A DNA stretch of 64,000 bases, from the NCBI RefSeq assembly GCF_000235625.1, contig NZ_AGTR01000013.1, forward strand, positions 79,401 to 143,400. Reading direction: 5' to 3'. The stretch's first letter is position 1. Each line of letters begins with the position of its first letter. Below are positions 42,401 to 53,033 of this stretch, in pieces. Source of the stretch: Marinobacter manganoxydans MnI7-9. Its GTDB lineage: Bacteria > Pseudomonadota > Gammaproteobacteria > Pseudomonadales > Oleiphilaceae. The notes beneath the pieces were generated by a model. It did no database searches. It was not told where the DNA came from and was given only the letters and a program-made list of their open reading frames with translations. The translations under genes were made by a program, and so were the position numbers.

Positions 42401-43493
42401 ATGTCTATATATTTATCTTTTTATTCTATAATAGGGCTATTAGCTTTACTTCAATCAAAGCTAAAAAGTGATCAAAAGCTAATAGCTTCATACTTGATAT
42501 TTGTCCTAGTTTCTCTCTTCTCAGGACTGAGGGGCTCAGTCGGAGCTGACACTCTAAATTACCTGCAGATATATCAGGATTCGCCTGGGATTGCCCATTT
42601 TTTTGAATCAGAATGGAAGGTTGAGCCTTTATTTCTATTCTTGAATTCGCTTCATAAATCCATATTTGATAATGAGTTTTTGTTTCTCCTGGGTTATTCG
42701 GTATTTCAGGCCTTTCTTTTAATGCTTGTAACTCGCAGGAGCAAAAATCCCTCTTTATTCATATTTGTTTATGTTGTGTATTTTTTATTTGAATCTCCAC
42801 TTTAATATATTAAGAGCTGGTACCGCCATACTATTCCTTCTATTGGCGCTAAATTCTAAAACACCTCTACGAGCCGTTGGCTTATTTTCAGTTGGCCTTG
42901 GTTTCCATCTTTCGATAATTGTGGCTTTGCCATTGTTATTGGCTGGCTGGAATCTTACATTAAGAAAGCTCGCATTGTGGTTTGTTGTAATATCATCTTT
43001 GTTTTTTGGTATAATTTTAACGTTTTCTGATAAAATAATCGAGAAAATTATTACTTATGTGACTTACATTGAGTACGGCGGCGACTATCCAATAGTCTTA
43101 ATTTTCACAACACTTATCTTCTCAACTACAATTTTTGTGCGTAAAGGAGATTTTCCAAAAACATACTATCTGTCTGGAGCTCTTCTGATTACTTCTCTAG
43201 TGCTCACATTCTTCTTGCCTGGTTTTTATAGGATTACGTCAATATTTTTATTGTTGTACTTTTGGTATTTTGTACAGTTCTTTCGAAATCCCGTCAGTCT
43301 ATACTCTTTTATTTTCTCTGTTTTCTTTTTATATCATTCGGCGGCTTCCATTATGGTCATTGGTTCGGAAAAAGAGCGGTTAGAGAAACGTATTGAGGTA
43401 TCGGTGGGCGCTCGTAAAGAAGCCTACAAGAAAGCATTGAATTCGACATACATTCCTTATGAATTCTATTGGCAAAATTTTAATGAACTCTAG
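42401..43493 (+). pseudogene. wzy: EpsG-type Wzy polysaccharide polymerase, split by a +1 frameshift
   Basis: Two adjoining frames make one EpsG-family polymerase. The first (from ATG 42401, or 42332) has LFSGLRGSVGADTLNYLQIYQ and EPLFLFLNSLHKSIF and stops at 42805. The second carries NLHFNILRAGTAILFLLLAL, LGFHLSIIVALPLL and further membrane segments to 43493. Removing one T from the T6 tract at 42781-42786 joins them into 363 residues, the normal family size, with a continuous YVVYFYLNLHFNILR sequence. This may be a real mutation, a phase-variable switch or a base-calling error. It is strongly AT-rich. It is the only polymerase candidate in the locus. Confidence 0.8.
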
Positions 43494-43749
43494 GATGGCT
43501 GCATCAATATTTTTCGGTATTTCAAAGTTCAATGCCTTAATGAGACTGCTCCATTGTTCTGAGGACAAGGAGGATCTTGTTCCTTACAGGGTGAAGTGTT
43601 GTATTAGTGGTTTTGTTAAAATTGATACGATCCGGATTTTGTCCCGCCGAAAATGCTGTTTGCACTGCTCTTGCCCTTAGACCTTAAATTATTAAAATTG
43701 AAGTTTTTTGTGAGTGCAAGCATGATCCCAAGTAAATTTGGTAGGCTAA
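43494..43749. other. Gap between wzy and the first GT4 gene
   Basis: 256 bases with no supported gene. A 73-codon frame (43459-43680) overlaps the wzy end and has no family features. No terminator or promoter stands out. Confidence 0.4.
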
Positions 43750-44880
43750 ATGATGAACGTAAATCATCCGAAAGTATTAATAGTTTCTAATCTTTATTCT
43801 GTGGCCGGGCATGTGTCCGGGGCAAATATCACCACGGCTGTCAAAGATCTTATCGAAGGTGCGTTCTCACAGAGAATGAATGTTATTGGTGTAATCCGGT
43901 TTGAAAGCATATTCAGGAAGCCTGCGGCCGGCTGCAAGACCTTTCTAGAGAATGGGGTACAGGTCTTTGATGTTCCTAGAGTAGGGTTAAGAAATTGGAT
44001 CTTCGCTAAAGCCACAATGCTTTTATCGAGAAGGGAGCTTAGCAGCCTTAAACCCAATATCGTGGTGTGCCATAGAGCAACCAATCTTTATTTTGCCAAG
44101 AAAATTTTCGGCAGTTCTCCGAAGTATGTATTTGTTTTGCACCAATCCGATTTAAATTCAGAGATCTTGAGTTATGCATTGTCAGAATCAGACCTTATTT
44201 TGGCTCGATCAAAGCCATTATCTGACAGGATTTTAAAATTTTATCCCAGTGCTAAAGTTTCCGGCATTGTTGGGTCTGGTGTTGACATGAGTAATGCTAA
44301 AAGAAAAGATAGAGCCCTTGTTGATTCTAATATTTTGAAGATTGTGTTTGCTGGCAGACTAGTGCCATTAAAAAATATTGATGTAGTGTTGGTCGCTTTA
44401 TCCAAACTTAGGAAACAAGGTCAGCGCTTTTCATTTAAAGTACTTGGCGATGGCCCATTAAGAGAAATTTTGGAAAGGACGGCCGTTGAGCTTGGAATCA
44501 AGGACAGTGTTGAGTTCTATGGCCATGTCGATAAATTCAAAGTTTTGTCTGTTATGAGTGATAGTCATCTTTTTGTTATGCCGAGCGCTCCAGAAACTTT
44601 CGGTTTGGCGTATTTAGAAGCCATGTCTCAGGGTTGTGCGGTAATAGGTCATCGAGGTTGGGGCATTGATGGGCTGGTTGAAGATGGTGTTCAAGGATAT
44701 TTGGTGAACGAAGCAAATGATCAGAATATCCTGGACTGTTTTTTGAGATATATGCGTCTGCCTGGAGTGCAAAGGTTTGATTTGCACGAAGAAGCCTTTA
44801 ACTTGGCTGCTAGGAACGATAAGTCTTCTGCTGCTGAAAACTATAAATCGCTCATTGAGTCGGTCATGTATGATGTATGA
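43750..44880 (+). CDS. GT4-family glycosyltransferase (first of three)
   Basis: A 376-residue GT-B glycosyltransferase. The C-terminal nucleotide-sugar domain begins ILKIVFAGRLVPLKNIDVVL (about 195), then VLGDGPLRE and EFYGHV. The EX7E motif is in MPSAPETFGLAYLEAMSQG. The N-terminal domain has little recognisable sequence except HQSDLNSE. It should add one sugar of the repeat unit from a UDP or GDP donor at the cytoplasmic face; donor and acceptor are unknown. Two ATG codons are adjacent at the start. The gene is AT-rich like wzy and the next gene. Confidence 0.85.
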   Translation: MMNVNHPKVLIVSNLYSVAGHVSGANITTAVKDLIEGAFSQRMNVIGVIRFESIFRKPAAGCKTFLENGVQVFDVPRVGLRNWIFAKATMLLSRRELSSLKPNIVVCHRATNLYFAKKIFGSSPKYVFVLHQSDLNSEILSYALSESDLILARSKPLSDRILKFYPSAKVSGIVGSGVDMSNAKRKDRALVDSNILKIVFAGRLVPLKNIDVVLVALSKLRKQGQRFSFKVLGDGPLREILERTAVELGIKDSVEFYGHVDKFKVLSVMSDSHLFVMPSAPETFGLAYLEAMSQGCAVIGHRGWGIDGLVEDGVQGYLVNEANDQNILDCFLRYMRLPGVQRFDLHEEAFNLAARNDKSSAAENYKSLIESVMYDV

Positions 44881-44903
44881 CTAAAAGTTAGGTTTCTGAT
44901 TTA

Positions 44904-46016
44904 ATGATAGTCCATGTATGTAATAATTACGTATCTTCGAAAGTTCATGGTAAGATTGTTGAAAAAATATCGGTCTTATTTCCAGGTCATCAATCTGTTT
45001 TTATTCCAATAAGGAAGAAGTCCGACGCTTGGGTCAACTCATTTTTTAGCGGAGACGTTTCGTTCAAGTATAGTAGGTACCCAAGATTCATAAAATATTT
45101 TCCCTTTATTAAAGTGCTTTACAATTTTTTAAAATTCAGGCGGTTTTTCAAAGGGCTTGATGACTCCCTGCCCACTCGCAGTGTTTTAGCACACACCCTT
45201 TGGACGGATGGCTCGATAGCATACTTTGCGTACAAAGCTTTCGGCTTACGCTATTCAGTTGTTATTAGAAATACTGATATTAATATTTTTATTCCAAAAC
45301 TTCCTCAATATAGATGGTTTGTTAAAAAAATTATCTCCAACGCCGACAGTGTAATTTTTGTCAATGGTGTATACCAGCAGCGCCTTTCAGAGCGCTTCCC
45401 AGAATTATATAGGTGTATTAGAAATAGCTGGCTAATATATAACGGCCTCGATGATTTTTGGCTAGGGTCAAAATTTTTTGGTGATTTTTCGAGTAGGGAT
45501 TGTGTTTGTTACGTTGGCGCTTTTAATCATAATAAAAACCTCCGGAATATTTATGGGTCTGTCAAGGAGGCGAGAAAAAGTAATCCAAAGATCAAGCTCG
45601 TTTTGATTGGGGGCACACAGGCTGAATTCTTGAAGGTTGTTCAGTCTGATGTTATACCCAACTGGGTAAGTGTCTTAGGTAAAGTCAAGGAAAAAGAGGT
45701 GATTTCAAGCTATCTGCGTCGAAGTTTTGTGTTTTCTATGCCATCGTTTTCGGAAACATTCGGTTTGGTTTACCTTGAGGCGCTCTCGCAGGGCTGCAAT
45801 CTGATATGTAGCAGAGGAGAGGGCGTGGATGGTGTGGTCTTTGGCGATCATATAACGCTGGTAGATCCAAACGATGTGAATGAAATCGCTGATGCTGTCT
45901 TGAATTATTATGGTAGAGATTTTCCCTCTGGAAATAAAAAAGCGATCAGCGAATTTCTAGACGAATTTTCTTGGGAACGTGTGGCACATAAATATTTCGA
46001 CGCTATCCCAAAATAA
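44904..46016 (+). CDS. GT4-family glycosyltransferase (second of three)
   Basis: A 370-residue GT-B protein, related in plan to its upstream neighbour. Its donor domain begins CVCYVGAFNHNKNLRNIYG (about 194), then LVLIGGTQAEF, VLGKVKEKE, and the EX7E region MPSFSETFGLVYLEALSQGC. The stretch AHTLWTDGSIAYFAYKAFGLRYSVVIRNTDIN in the N-terminal half is typical of this GT4 subgroup. It is strongly AT-rich (runs of ATTTTT), pointing to horizontal origin of this block. Donor and acceptor are unknown. Confidence 0.83.
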   Translation: MIVHVCNNYVSSKVHGKIVEKISVLFPGHQSVFIPIRKKSDAWVNSFFSGDVSFKYSRYPRFIKYFPFIKVLYNFLKFRRFFKGLDDSLPTRSVLAHTLWTDGSIAYFAYKAFGLRYSVVIRNTDINIFIPKLPQYRWFVKKIISNADSVIFVNGVYQQRLSERFPELYRCIRNSWLIYNGLDDFWLGSKFFGDFSSRDCVCYVGAFNHNKNLRNIYGSVKEARKSNPKIKLVLIGGTQAEFLKVVQSDVIPNWVSVLGKVKEKEVISSYLRRSFVFSMPSFSETFGLVYLEALSQGCNLICSRGEGVDGVVFGDHITLVDPNDVNEIADAVLNYYGRDFPSGNKKAISEFLDEFSWERVAHKYFDAIPK

Positions 46017-46053
46017 TCATTGCTCAAATAGAACGAATGCGTAGGGCTTTTTT

Positions 46054-47322
46054 TTGAAGATTATATATCTCCACCAATACTATACTTCGCCAGAAATGTC
46101 CGGCGGTACTCGATCCTACGAAATGGCTCGTAGAATGGTGTCTGCGGGACACGAAGTGCACATGGTCACCAGTTACCGCGATGCAGAGGGGCGTCGGGAC
46201 GGCTGGTTTCAGACGACCGAAGCAGGCATTAAAGTACACTGGTATTCCGTTCCATATTCCAATCAACTTGGATTTTATCAGCGGCTGAGAGCTTTTTTTT
46301 CATTTGCGTTTGCTGCACGTGAAAAGGCGCTCTCCCTCGATGGCGATGTTGTGTTTGCTACCAGCACACCACTAACAATTGCTTTGCCAGCGGTTTTTGT
46401 CGCGCGAAAAAAGCAAATACCAATGGTGTTTGAAGTTCGTGACCTGTGGCCGGAAATGCCGATTGCAGTGGGTGCTTTGAACAATCCATTGCTTCGGTTC
46501 GCTGCTTATCGCCTTGAGTATTGGGCCTACCAGAACGCTTCATCGGTCGTAGCACTATCTCCAGGGATGAAGGCCGGTGTGGTTCGAGCGGGTTACCCCG
46601 CCAGCAAAGTTGCTGTTATTCCAAATAGTAGCGACAACGTGGAATTTCTGCATGACTGCACAAAAGCCATGCAGTTTCGTTCATCGCGTGAGTGGTTGGG
46701 AGAGCGCCCGTTATTGGTATATGCAGGCACGTTCGGACAGGTTAATGGTGTTGAATACATGGTAAGCCTGGCCTACGAGCTTCTGAAACTTAATTCTAAT
46801 GTTCGTATTTTGTTAGTGGGCGATGGGCGGGAGCGACCTAACCTACAGCGCGCGGCAGAGCAGGCCGGTGTGTTGAATGTTAACCTGTTCGTTGAGAATC
46901 CTCTCTCTAAAAAGGAGGTTCCAGGACTTCTGAGCGCCGCAACTGTAGCTTCGAATCTCGTTATTGACTTACCCCAGGCTCATGCCAACTCAGCTAATAA
47001 ATTCTTCGATACCCTGGCCGCAGGAAAACCCATTTTGCTGAATCATGGTGGGTGGATGCACGATTTAGTGAAAAGCCGAAACTGTGGTCTTGCACTTTGG
47101 CACTACCCAATGGCTAAAGCGGCAGCAGAAGTCGATCAAAAGCTTAACGATACCGAGTGGCTTGAAAAAGCCGGGGCGTCCGCCCGGGCGCTGGCTGAAG
47201 AATGTTTTGATCGCGATAAGCTGGCAGCTCAGTTAATGGAGGTATTGCAAGCGTCAGTAAATGGGTATCCCGAGATCTGCGAAAAAATCGCGCCGGGTGA
47301 ATACGGTCAGCAGGGAAATTAA
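46054..47322 (+). CDS. GT4-family glycosyltransferase (third; WbuB-like)
   Basis: A 422-residue GT4 protein starting at TTG 46054, with AGGG upstream; the N-terminus [23 protein letters not shown] is that of WbuB-like enzymes. It has [42 protein letters not shown] and a nucleotide-binding [14 protein letters not shown]. WbuB-type enzymes use N-acetyl-amino sugar donors such as UDP-L-FucNAc; the donor here is not determined. Base composition returns towards the genome average. The tviB gene follows with a separate strong ribosome site (AAGGAG). Confidence 0.85.
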   Translation: MKIIYLHQYYTSPEMSGGTRSYEMARRMVSAGHEVHMVTSYRDAEGRRDGWFQTTEAGIKVHWYSVPYSNQLGFYQRLRAFFSFAFAAREKALSLDGDVVFATSTPLTIALPAVFVARKKQIPMVFEVRDLWPEMPIAVGALNNPLLRFAAYRLEYWAYQNASSVVALSPGMKAGVVRAGYPASKVAVIPNSSDNVEFLHDCTKAMQFRSSREWLGERPLLVYAGTFGQVNGVEYMVSLAYELLKLNSNVRILLVGDGRERPNLQRAAEQAGVLNVNLFVENPLSKKEVPGLLSAATVASNLVIDLPQAHANSANKFFDTLAAGKPILLNHGGWMHDLVKSRNCGLALWHYPMAKAAAEVDQKLNDTEWLEKAGASARALAEECFDRDKLAAQLMEVLQASVNGYPEICEKIAPGEYGQQGN

Positions 47323-47347
47323 ATTCGTCTTCATAAGGAGTAATTCC

Positions 47348-48610
47348 ATGAAAAAAATCGCAGTTATTGGCCTCGGCTATGTGGGGCTCCCGCTGGCAGT
47401 AGCATTTGGTAAAAAGCGGAATGTTGTAGGCTTTGATATCAACGCAAAGCGGATTGCAGAGCTTAAGCAGGGGGAAGACTTCACCCGGGAAGTATCAGCA
47501 GACGAGTTAGCTGAAGCGAGCGGGCTTCGTTTTACCGATTCTCTGGATGACATCGCCGAGTGCACGGTTTTCATTGTTACCGTGCCCACTCCGATTGATG
47601 AGTACAAAACGCCAGTCCTTAAGCCCTTGGTGAAAGCCAGTGAAAGTGTGGGAAAGGTGCTTAAGCCCGACGATATTGTAATTTACGAATCTACTGTCTA
47701 TCCCGGCGCTACGGAAGAGGTGTGTGTGCCAGTCCTGGAGCGATTTTCAGGCCTCAAGTTTAACGAGGATTTTTACGCTGGTTATAGTCCGGAGCGAATT
47801 AATCCGGGAGATAAGGAACACCGGGTAACCACTATTACCAAGGTTACGTCTGGTTCTACTCCAGCCATTGCGGATAAAGTAGACGCCCTCTATTCAGACA
47901 TCATCACCGCTGGTACTCACAAAGCCAGTTCCATTAAGGTGGCGGAAGCGGCGAAAGTTATTGAAAACACCCAGCGTGATCTCAATATTGCGCTGATGAA
48001 CGAGCTGTCCATGATTTTCTCTCGCTTGGGCATTGATACTCTTGAAGTATTGGCTGCGGCTTCTACCAAGTGGAATTTCTTGCCATTCAAACCGGGGCTT
48101 GTGGGTGGTCACTGCATTGGCGTTGACCCCTACTACCTTACCCACAAGGCTCAGGCTATCGGCTACCATCCAGACATCATTCTGGCTGGCCGCCGAGTAA
48201 ATGATGGTATGGGTCAATATGCCGCGGCTGAGCTGGTCAAGGCAATGATTAAAAAGGGACACACCATTTCTGGGTCTCGGGTATTGGTAATGGGGTTAAC
48301 CTTTAAAGAGAATTGCCCTGATCTACGTAATACCCGTGTAGTTGATGTTATTGCGGAGATGCGTGAGTTTGGCTGCCAAGTCGATGTAACTGACTGCTGG
48401 GCCGATATCTTGGAAGCCAAGGAAGAATACGGTCTTTCGTTAATAGAGCAACCCGAAACAGGTGTTTACGATGCTATTTTTTTAGCCGTACCGCACAATG
48501 AGTACGCTTCAATGACGGCCGATGATATAAGAAGCTATTGCAACGAAAATGGGGTGGTGTTTGATCTGAAAGGTGTTCTGGAGTCTGGTGCTGCTGATTT
48601 ACGTTTGTAA
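47348..48610 (+). CDS. tviB: UDP-N-acetylhexosamine C6 dehydrogenase TviB/WbpO-like, copy 1
   Basis: A 420-residue UDP-sugar dehydrogenase. The NAD motif GLGYVGLP is at 8-15, [10 protein letters not shown] at 146-155, and catalytic Cys256 is in [12 protein letters not shown]. The TviB/WbpO group oxidises C6 of UDP-GlcNAc or UDP-GalNAc to the uronic acid. The ATG at 47348 follows AAGGAG; an earlier ATG at 47261 is in-frame but adds residues unrelated to the family. A second tviB (62157-63419) is the same length and about 80 percent identical by my ungapped hand count. Confidence 0.93.
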   Translation: MKKIAVIGLGYVGLPLAVAFGKKRNVVGFDINAKRIAELKQGEDFTREVSADELAEASGLRFTDSLDDIAECTVFIVTVPTPIDEYKTPVLKPLVKASESVGKVLKPDDIVIYESTVYPGATEEVCVPVLERFSGLKFNEDFYAGYSPERINPGDKEHRVTTITKVTSGSTPAIADKVDALYSDIITAGTHKASSIKVAEAAKVIENTQRDLNIALMNELSMIFSRLGIDTLEVLAAASTKWNFLPFKPGLVGGHCIGVDPYYLTHKAQAIGYHPDIILAGRRVNDGMGQYAAAELVKAMIKKGHTISGSRVLVMGLTFKENCPDLRNTRVVDVIAEMREFGCQVDVTDCWADILEAKEEYGLSLIEQPETGVYDAIFLAVPHNEYASMTADDIRSYCNENGVVFDLKGVLESGAADLRL

Positions 48611-48633
48611 TTATTCTGTGGAGATGTTGAATA

Positions 48634-49233
48634 TTGTTGGTTAAAAGGATAACAGATACCGTCGTAGCGTTGGTGGCACTGGTGATGCTCTCACCAGTGC
48701 TTTTGGTGGTTGCTTTATTAGTGCGCTTCAAACTCGGATCCCCCATCCTCTTTCGCCAAATCCGCCCGGGCTTGGGCGGTAATCCCTTCAAGATGGTGAA
48801 GTTCCGCACAATGTTGGATGCCACCGATGAGCACGGTAATCCGCTCCCGGATGAACAGCGCCTAACTCGGTTTGGTAACTTTTTGCGCTCCACCAGTCTG
48901 GATGAGTTGCCGGAGCTTTGGAATGTACTCAAGGGCGATATGAGCCTGGTGGGGCCGCGTCCGTTATTGATGGAATATTTGCAGCTGTATTCGGCAGAAC
49001 AATATCGCCGCCATGAGATGCGACCGGGCATAACTGGTTGGGCACAAGTAAACGGACGCAATGCGATTTCCTGGGAAGACAAGTTCAGGTTGGATGTTTG
49101 GTATGTGGACAATCAATCGCTCTGGCTCGATTTGAAAATCTTGTTCTTTACTCTCAAAAAAGTACTGGTTCGTGATGGCATCAGCGGAGAGGGACAGGCC
49201 ACTATGTCGAAATTCTCTGGGAATGATGACTGA
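48634..49233 (+). CDS. Monotopic phosphoglycosyl transferase (PglC-like initiating sugar transferase)
   Basis: A 199-residue initiating transferase with one N-terminal hydrophobic helix (about 8-30), then [19 protein letters not shown], the catalytic Asp-Glu pair at 90-91 in TSLDELPEL, and [12 protein letters not shown]. The length equals C. jejuni PglC (200), without the extra membrane domains of WbaP/WcaJ. It should load a phospho-sugar, probably diNAc-bacillosamine, on undecaprenyl phosphate. The start is TTG 48634, since the nearby ATG frame stops at once. It is coupled to the pglD-like gene (TGATG). Confidence 0.9.
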   Translation: MLVKRITDTVVALVALVMLSPVLLVVALLVRFKLGSPILFRQIRPGLGGNPFKMVKFRTMLDATDEHGNPLPDEQRLTRFGNFLRSTSLDELPELWNVLKGDMSLVGPRPLLMEYLQLYSAEQYRRHEMRPGITGWAQVNGRNAISWEDKFRLDVWYVDNQSLWLDLKILFFTLKKVLVRDGISGEGQATMSKFSGNDD

Positions 49234-49853
49234 TGCGAATAGCGATTCTTGGCGCTAGCGGACACGGCAAAGTAATTGCGGACGCAGCAGAGCAACTAGG
49301 CTGGCAGCATGTTACTTTTTTTGACGATGCTTGGCCGGACGTTAAGAAGAATGGTCCTTGGACTGTGAACGGGAAGACGGAGGCGTTGCTCGCAAGGCTA
49401 TCGGATTTTGAGGGCGTTGTAGTTGGCATTGGCAACAACAGAATCCGCGAAGAAAAACAACGGAAGCTAGCGAGAGCTGGCGCCAAACTGGTTTCTATCG
49501 TTCACCCGACTGCAACCGTTAGTTCTCACGCTTCCATTGGGCCCGGTACAGTTGTTTTTGCCAACGCAGTTATTAACCCTTGTGCCAACGTCGGTGGTGG
49601 CGTCATTCTCAATACCGGTGCAGTGGTAGAGCATGATTGTGTCGTTGGTAACTTCGTCCATATCAGCCCAAACGCGGTTTTAGCCGGTGGCGTCAAGCTC
49701 GGTCAACAAGTTTGGGTGGGTGCCTGTGCCTCAATAAAACAATTGATCTCCGTCGGGGAAGCCTCGATCGTTGGCATGGGCGCCGTAGTGACGAAAGATG
49801 TCGAGTCTGGTGTAACCGTGGTGGGAAATCCAGCGCGAATCCTGCGCCAGTGA
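49233..49853 (+). CDS. PglD/NeuD-family sugar O/N-acyltransferase
   Basis: A 206-residue protein with a Rossmann-like N-terminal part ([20 protein letters not shown]) and a left-handed beta-helix (about 85-200), including VHPTATVSSHASIGPGTVV and the catalytic His in AVVEHDCVVG. This is the PglD layout; PglD acetylates UDP-4-amino-sugar to UDP-diNAc-bacillosamine. Its setting between PglC-like and PglE-like genes supports that function. The start overlaps the previous stop by one base. Confidence 0.87.
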   Translation: MRIAILGASGHGKVIADAAEQLGWQHVTFFDDAWPDVKKNGPWTVNGKTEALLARLSDFEGVVVGIGNNRIREEKQRKLARAGAKLVSIVHPTATVSSHASIGPGTVVFANAVINPCANVGGGVILNTGAVVEHDCVVGNFVHISPNAVLAGGVKLGQQVWVGACASIKQLISVGEASIVGMGAVVTKDVESGVTVVGNPARILRQ

Positions 49854-49894
49854 ATAGTCCCAAGTTCTTGAATCAGGATACAACTGAGTAACCT

Positions 49895-51109
49895 ATGTTG
49901 AACGGACCTTTTTCTCCCTGGCCTTCTTTTACAAAGGAAGAGGCCGATGCGGTGCGTGATATTCTGCTATCCAATAAAGTTAATTATTGGACTGGTCGGG
50001 AATGCCGCGAGTTCGAGCGTGAGTTCGCCACTTTCGCAGATTCAGGATACGCCATTGCGCTGGCTAATGGCACAGTAGCGCTGGACTTGGCGTTGAAGGC
50101 GCTTGATATCGGGGAGGGCGATGAAGTAGTGGTAACGCCCCGCACCTTCCTGGCGTCTGCTTCCAGTATTGTGAATTCCGGTGCGGTGCCAGTGTTTGCG
50201 GATGTATCTCCCGACTCCCAGAACATTACGCCGGAAACTGTGCGCGAGGTCATCACCCCTCGTACCCGCGCAATTGTGTGCGTGCACCTGGCAGGGTGGC
50301 CCTGTGATATGGATGGGTTTATGGCGCTGGCGGAGGAGTTCGGGCTGTCTGTTATTGAAGATTGCGCTCAGGCTCACGGTGCACGCTATCGGGGGCGCTC
50401 TGTAGGTTCCATTGGCCATGTAGGGTGTTGGTCTTTTTGCCAAGACAAGATTATGACCACTGGCGGTGAGGGTGGCATGGTCACCACCAACAATCGCGAG
50501 CTTTGGTCGAAAATGTGGTCTTTTAAGGATCACGGGAAAAGTTGGGAAGCAGTCTACGAGCGTGAGCATCCGCCTGGGTTCCGTTGGTTGCATGATTCTT
50601 TTGGCACCAACTGGCGGATGACAGAAATGCAGGGGGTGATTGGCCGTATTCAGCTAGGTCGAATGCCGGAATGGAACAGAGCCCGCACCGCTAATGCGGA
50701 GCGCATTTGGGCTACTTGCCGAGAATTGCCGGCTTTGCGGGTGCCTGAATTCTCCTGTGGTGTCAGCTGTGATTCCGAGTGCTCAGGCAGGAATGGCTGC
50801 TCCCACGCGCATTATAAGTGCTATGTGCAGGTAAGACCGGAATATCTGGCACCGGGCTGGTCTAGGGACCGAATTGTTGAAGAGGTAATCTCCCACGGCG
50901 TGCCCTGTTTCCAAGGATCTTGCTCTGAGGTGTATCGTGAGCGTGCATTTGATGGCACTGGCTGGCGCCCCGCAGAGCCACTTGAGGTTGCGCGAGAATT
51001 GGGCGAGACCAGCCTGATGTTTCTGGTGCACCCAACATTGACAAAAGTAGAGATAGAAAAAACCTGTTCGGTTTTGCGTTCCGTAATGGAACAGGCCACC
51101 CGAGAATGA
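49895..51109 (+). CDS. DegT/DnrJ aminotransferase, PglE-like, with a five-cysteine cluster
   Basis: A 404-residue PLP aminotransferase. Asp156 is in IEDCAQAHG and the Schiff-base Lys185 in FCQDKIMTTGGEGGM. Between PglD-like and the CapD/PglF-like gene it would make the UDP-4-amino sugar of the bacillosamine route. Unusual feature: Cys288, Cys292, Cys296, Cys302 and Cys309 lie within 22 residues of the C-terminal domain, with nearby His residues (SHAHYKC), which could bind zinc or an iron-sulfur cluster. The start follows the pglD-like gene by 41 bases. Confidence 0.83.
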   Translation: MLNGPFSPWPSFTKEEADAVRDILLSNKVNYWTGRECREFEREFATFADSGYAIALANGTVALDLALKALDIGEGDEVVVTPRTFLASASSIVNSGAVPVFADVSPDSQNITPETVREVITPRTRAIVCVHLAGWPCDMDGFMALAEEFGLSVIEDCAQAHGARYRGRSVGSIGHVGCWSFCQDKIMTTGGEGGMVTTNNRELWSKMWSFKDHGKSWEAVYEREHPPGFRWLHDSFGTNWRMTEMQGVIGRIQLGRMPEWNRARTANAERIWATCRELPALRVPEFSCGVSCDSECSGRNGCSHAHYKCYVQVRPEYLAPGWSRDRIVEEVISHGVPCFQGSCSEVYRERAFDGTGWRPAEPLEVARELGETSLMFLVHPTLTKVEIEKTCSVLRSVMEQATRE

Positions 51110-51157
51110 GCCTCTCTTATTCCTGATGTTCTCTGATCCATTGGAGTCTGCTGATTT

Positions 51158-52999
51158 ATGTGCGGTATTGTCGGCGCCGTATGCGCTCGCGATGTAACAC
51201 CTTTTTTGTTAACTGGCCTTCAAACACTGGAATACCGTGGGTATGACTCGGCTGGGCTGGCGCTTCTCAACGGTGGCCTCAAACGGGCCCGTTCCGTGGG
51301 CCGTGTGGCCGAGCTGGGCGCAGTGGTTGATCGTGAGCAGTTACAGGGGCATATCGGTATTGCCCACACACGCTGGGCCACACACGGAGTGCCGGTGGAA
51401 CGGAATGCGCACCCACATGTGTCCGGTAATCTTGCGGTAGTTCACAATGGCATTATCGAGAACCATGTTGAACTAAGGGCCATGCTGTCGGGTTTGGGCT
51501 ACGACTTCACTTCGGATACCGACACCGAGACAGTTGCTCACCTCGTGGAGGCCTGCCTGTCAGGGAAAATGGGGAAAGCGCCCTCATCGCTCTTCGAGGC
51601 TGTTCGGGCTGCGGTGCCCCATTTAAAAGGGGCTTACGCGTTGGCTGTCATTCATGCTGATGAGCCAGATACGCTGGTTGTGGCCCGGGAAGGTTCGCCC
51701 CTGATGTTGGGACAGGGTGAAGCCGGTTTTTATGCAGCCTCCGATGCCTCCGCTCTGATTTCGGAAACCCGTCAGTTGATGTATCTGGAGAACGGGGATG
51801 TTGCCCAGCTTACAGGAGATGGGTTTACGATTCGGGATGCAGAGGGCCAGTCGGTTACCCGTCCTGTGGCCACCTCTACGCTGACAGCAGATGCGGTTCA
51901 GTTGGGCGAGTACAAGCACTACATGCAAAAGGAGATTTTCGAGCAGCCCCAGGCCCTTGGCAATACCCTGGAAATGCTTGGCGGTGCAGGAACGCTTCAG
52001 GCGGGCTTGTTTGGTGCGGATGCCGCTCGAATGTTTGAGGAAGTGGACTCAGTACTCATTCTGGCCTGTGGTACTTCCAGCTATGCCGGAATGGTGGCGC
52101 GGTACTGGATTGAGGCGATTGCGGGCGTGCCCTGCAATGTCGAGATTGCCAGTGAATATCGGTACCGGAAATCAGTAGCCCGGGAATCCCAGTTGGTTGT
52201 GGCCATATCCCAGTCGGGAGAGACCGCGGATACCATCGCAGCCCTCCAGTATGCCAAGTCGTTGGGTCACAGATACACGCTGGCGATCTGCAATGTACCC
52301 GAATCCTCCATTGTTCGTGAGGCTGCACTGCGGTTTATAACGCGGGCAGGTCCCGAAATTGGTGTGGCTTCTACCAAGGCGTTTACCACGCAGTTACCGA
52401 CGCTGTTCCTGCTTGCTTTGGTTTTAGCCAAGGGACGCGGCGTGTTATCGGCTGAGGATGGGGCAGCCTACCTGGACGAAACGCGCCATTTACCGGTCGC
52501 TGTTGAAAAAGTCCTGGCGCTGGAGCCGGCGATCCGCGATCTCGCCCAGCAGTTCGGCAGCAAGCATCACGCGCTGTTCCTTGGCCGTGGCCGCCATTAC
52601 CCGATTGCACTTGAAGGTGCCTTAAAACTGAAAGAAATCTCCTATATTCATGCAGAAGCTTACCCGGCGGGCGAATTGAAACACGGCCCGTTGGCGTTGG
52701 TTGATGCCGAGATGCCCGTGGTGGTTGTGGCGCCCAATGATGAACTGTTGGAGAAATTGAAGGCCAACATGGAAGAAGTTCGGGCCAGAGGTGGCGAACT
52801 GTTCGTGTTTGCCGATGGAGACAGCCAGATCGTCTCCGAACCCGGAATACAGGTTCTTAAAATGCCCGAGCATTACGGAATCTTGTCGCCGGTTCTTCAT
52901 GTTGTTGCACTGCAATTATTGGCTTACCAAGTGGCTCTAGTGAAGGGCACTGATGTGGACAAACCCCGCAATTTGGCCAAAAGTGTTACTGTTGAGTGA
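51158..52999 (+). CDS. glmS: Glutamine-fructose-6-phosphate aminotransferase (isomerising)
   Basis: A 613-residue GlmS. The N-terminal glutaminase starts at Cys2 (MCGIVGAV), with HTRWATHG and HNGIIENH. Two SIS domains follow, including [18 protein letters not shown] and the C-terminal KSVTVE. It makes glucosamine-6-phosphate, the source of UDP-GlcNAc and hence of the HexNAc sugars of this locus. The position inside a polysaccharide operon is unusual but not unique. The length matches E. coli GlmS (609). It may be the sole or an additional copy; the window cannot tell. Confidence 0.95.
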   Translation: MCGIVGAVCARDVTPFLLTGLQTLEYRGYDSAGLALLNGGLKRARSVGRVAELGAVVDREQLQGHIGIAHTRWATHGVPVERNAHPHVSGNLAVVHNGIIENHVELRAMLSGLGYDFTSDTDTETVAHLVEACLSGKMGKAPSSLFEAVRAAVPHLKGAYALAVIHADEPDTLVVAREGSPLMLGQGEAGFYAASDASALISETRQLMYLENGDVAQLTGDGFTIRDAEGQSVTRPVATSTLTADAVQLGEYKHYMQKEIFEQPQALGNTLEMLGGAGTLQAGLFGADAARMFEEVDSVLILACGTSSYAGMVARYWIEAIAGVPCNVEIASEYRYRKSVARESQLVVAISQSGETADTIAALQYAKSLGHRYTLAICNVPESSIVREAALRFITRAGPEIGVASTKAFTTQLPTLFLLALVLAKGRGVLSAEDGAAYLDETRHLPVAVEKVLALEPAIRDLAQQFGSKHHALFLGRGRHYPIALEGALKLKEISYIHAEAYPAGELKHGPLALVDAEMPVVVVAPNDELLEKLKANMEEVRARGGELFVFADGDSQIVSEPGIQVLKMPEHYGILSPVLHVVALQLLAYQVALVKGTDVDKPRNLAKSVTVE

Positions 53000-53033
53000 A
53001 TGTGGCGATCATCTTTTCTGGTAAAGGAACACC

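Noticed and set aside
43459-43680. 73-codon open frame after wzy
   Set aside because: It begins inside the wzy end, is Cys-rich by composition only, and has no ribosome site or family features.
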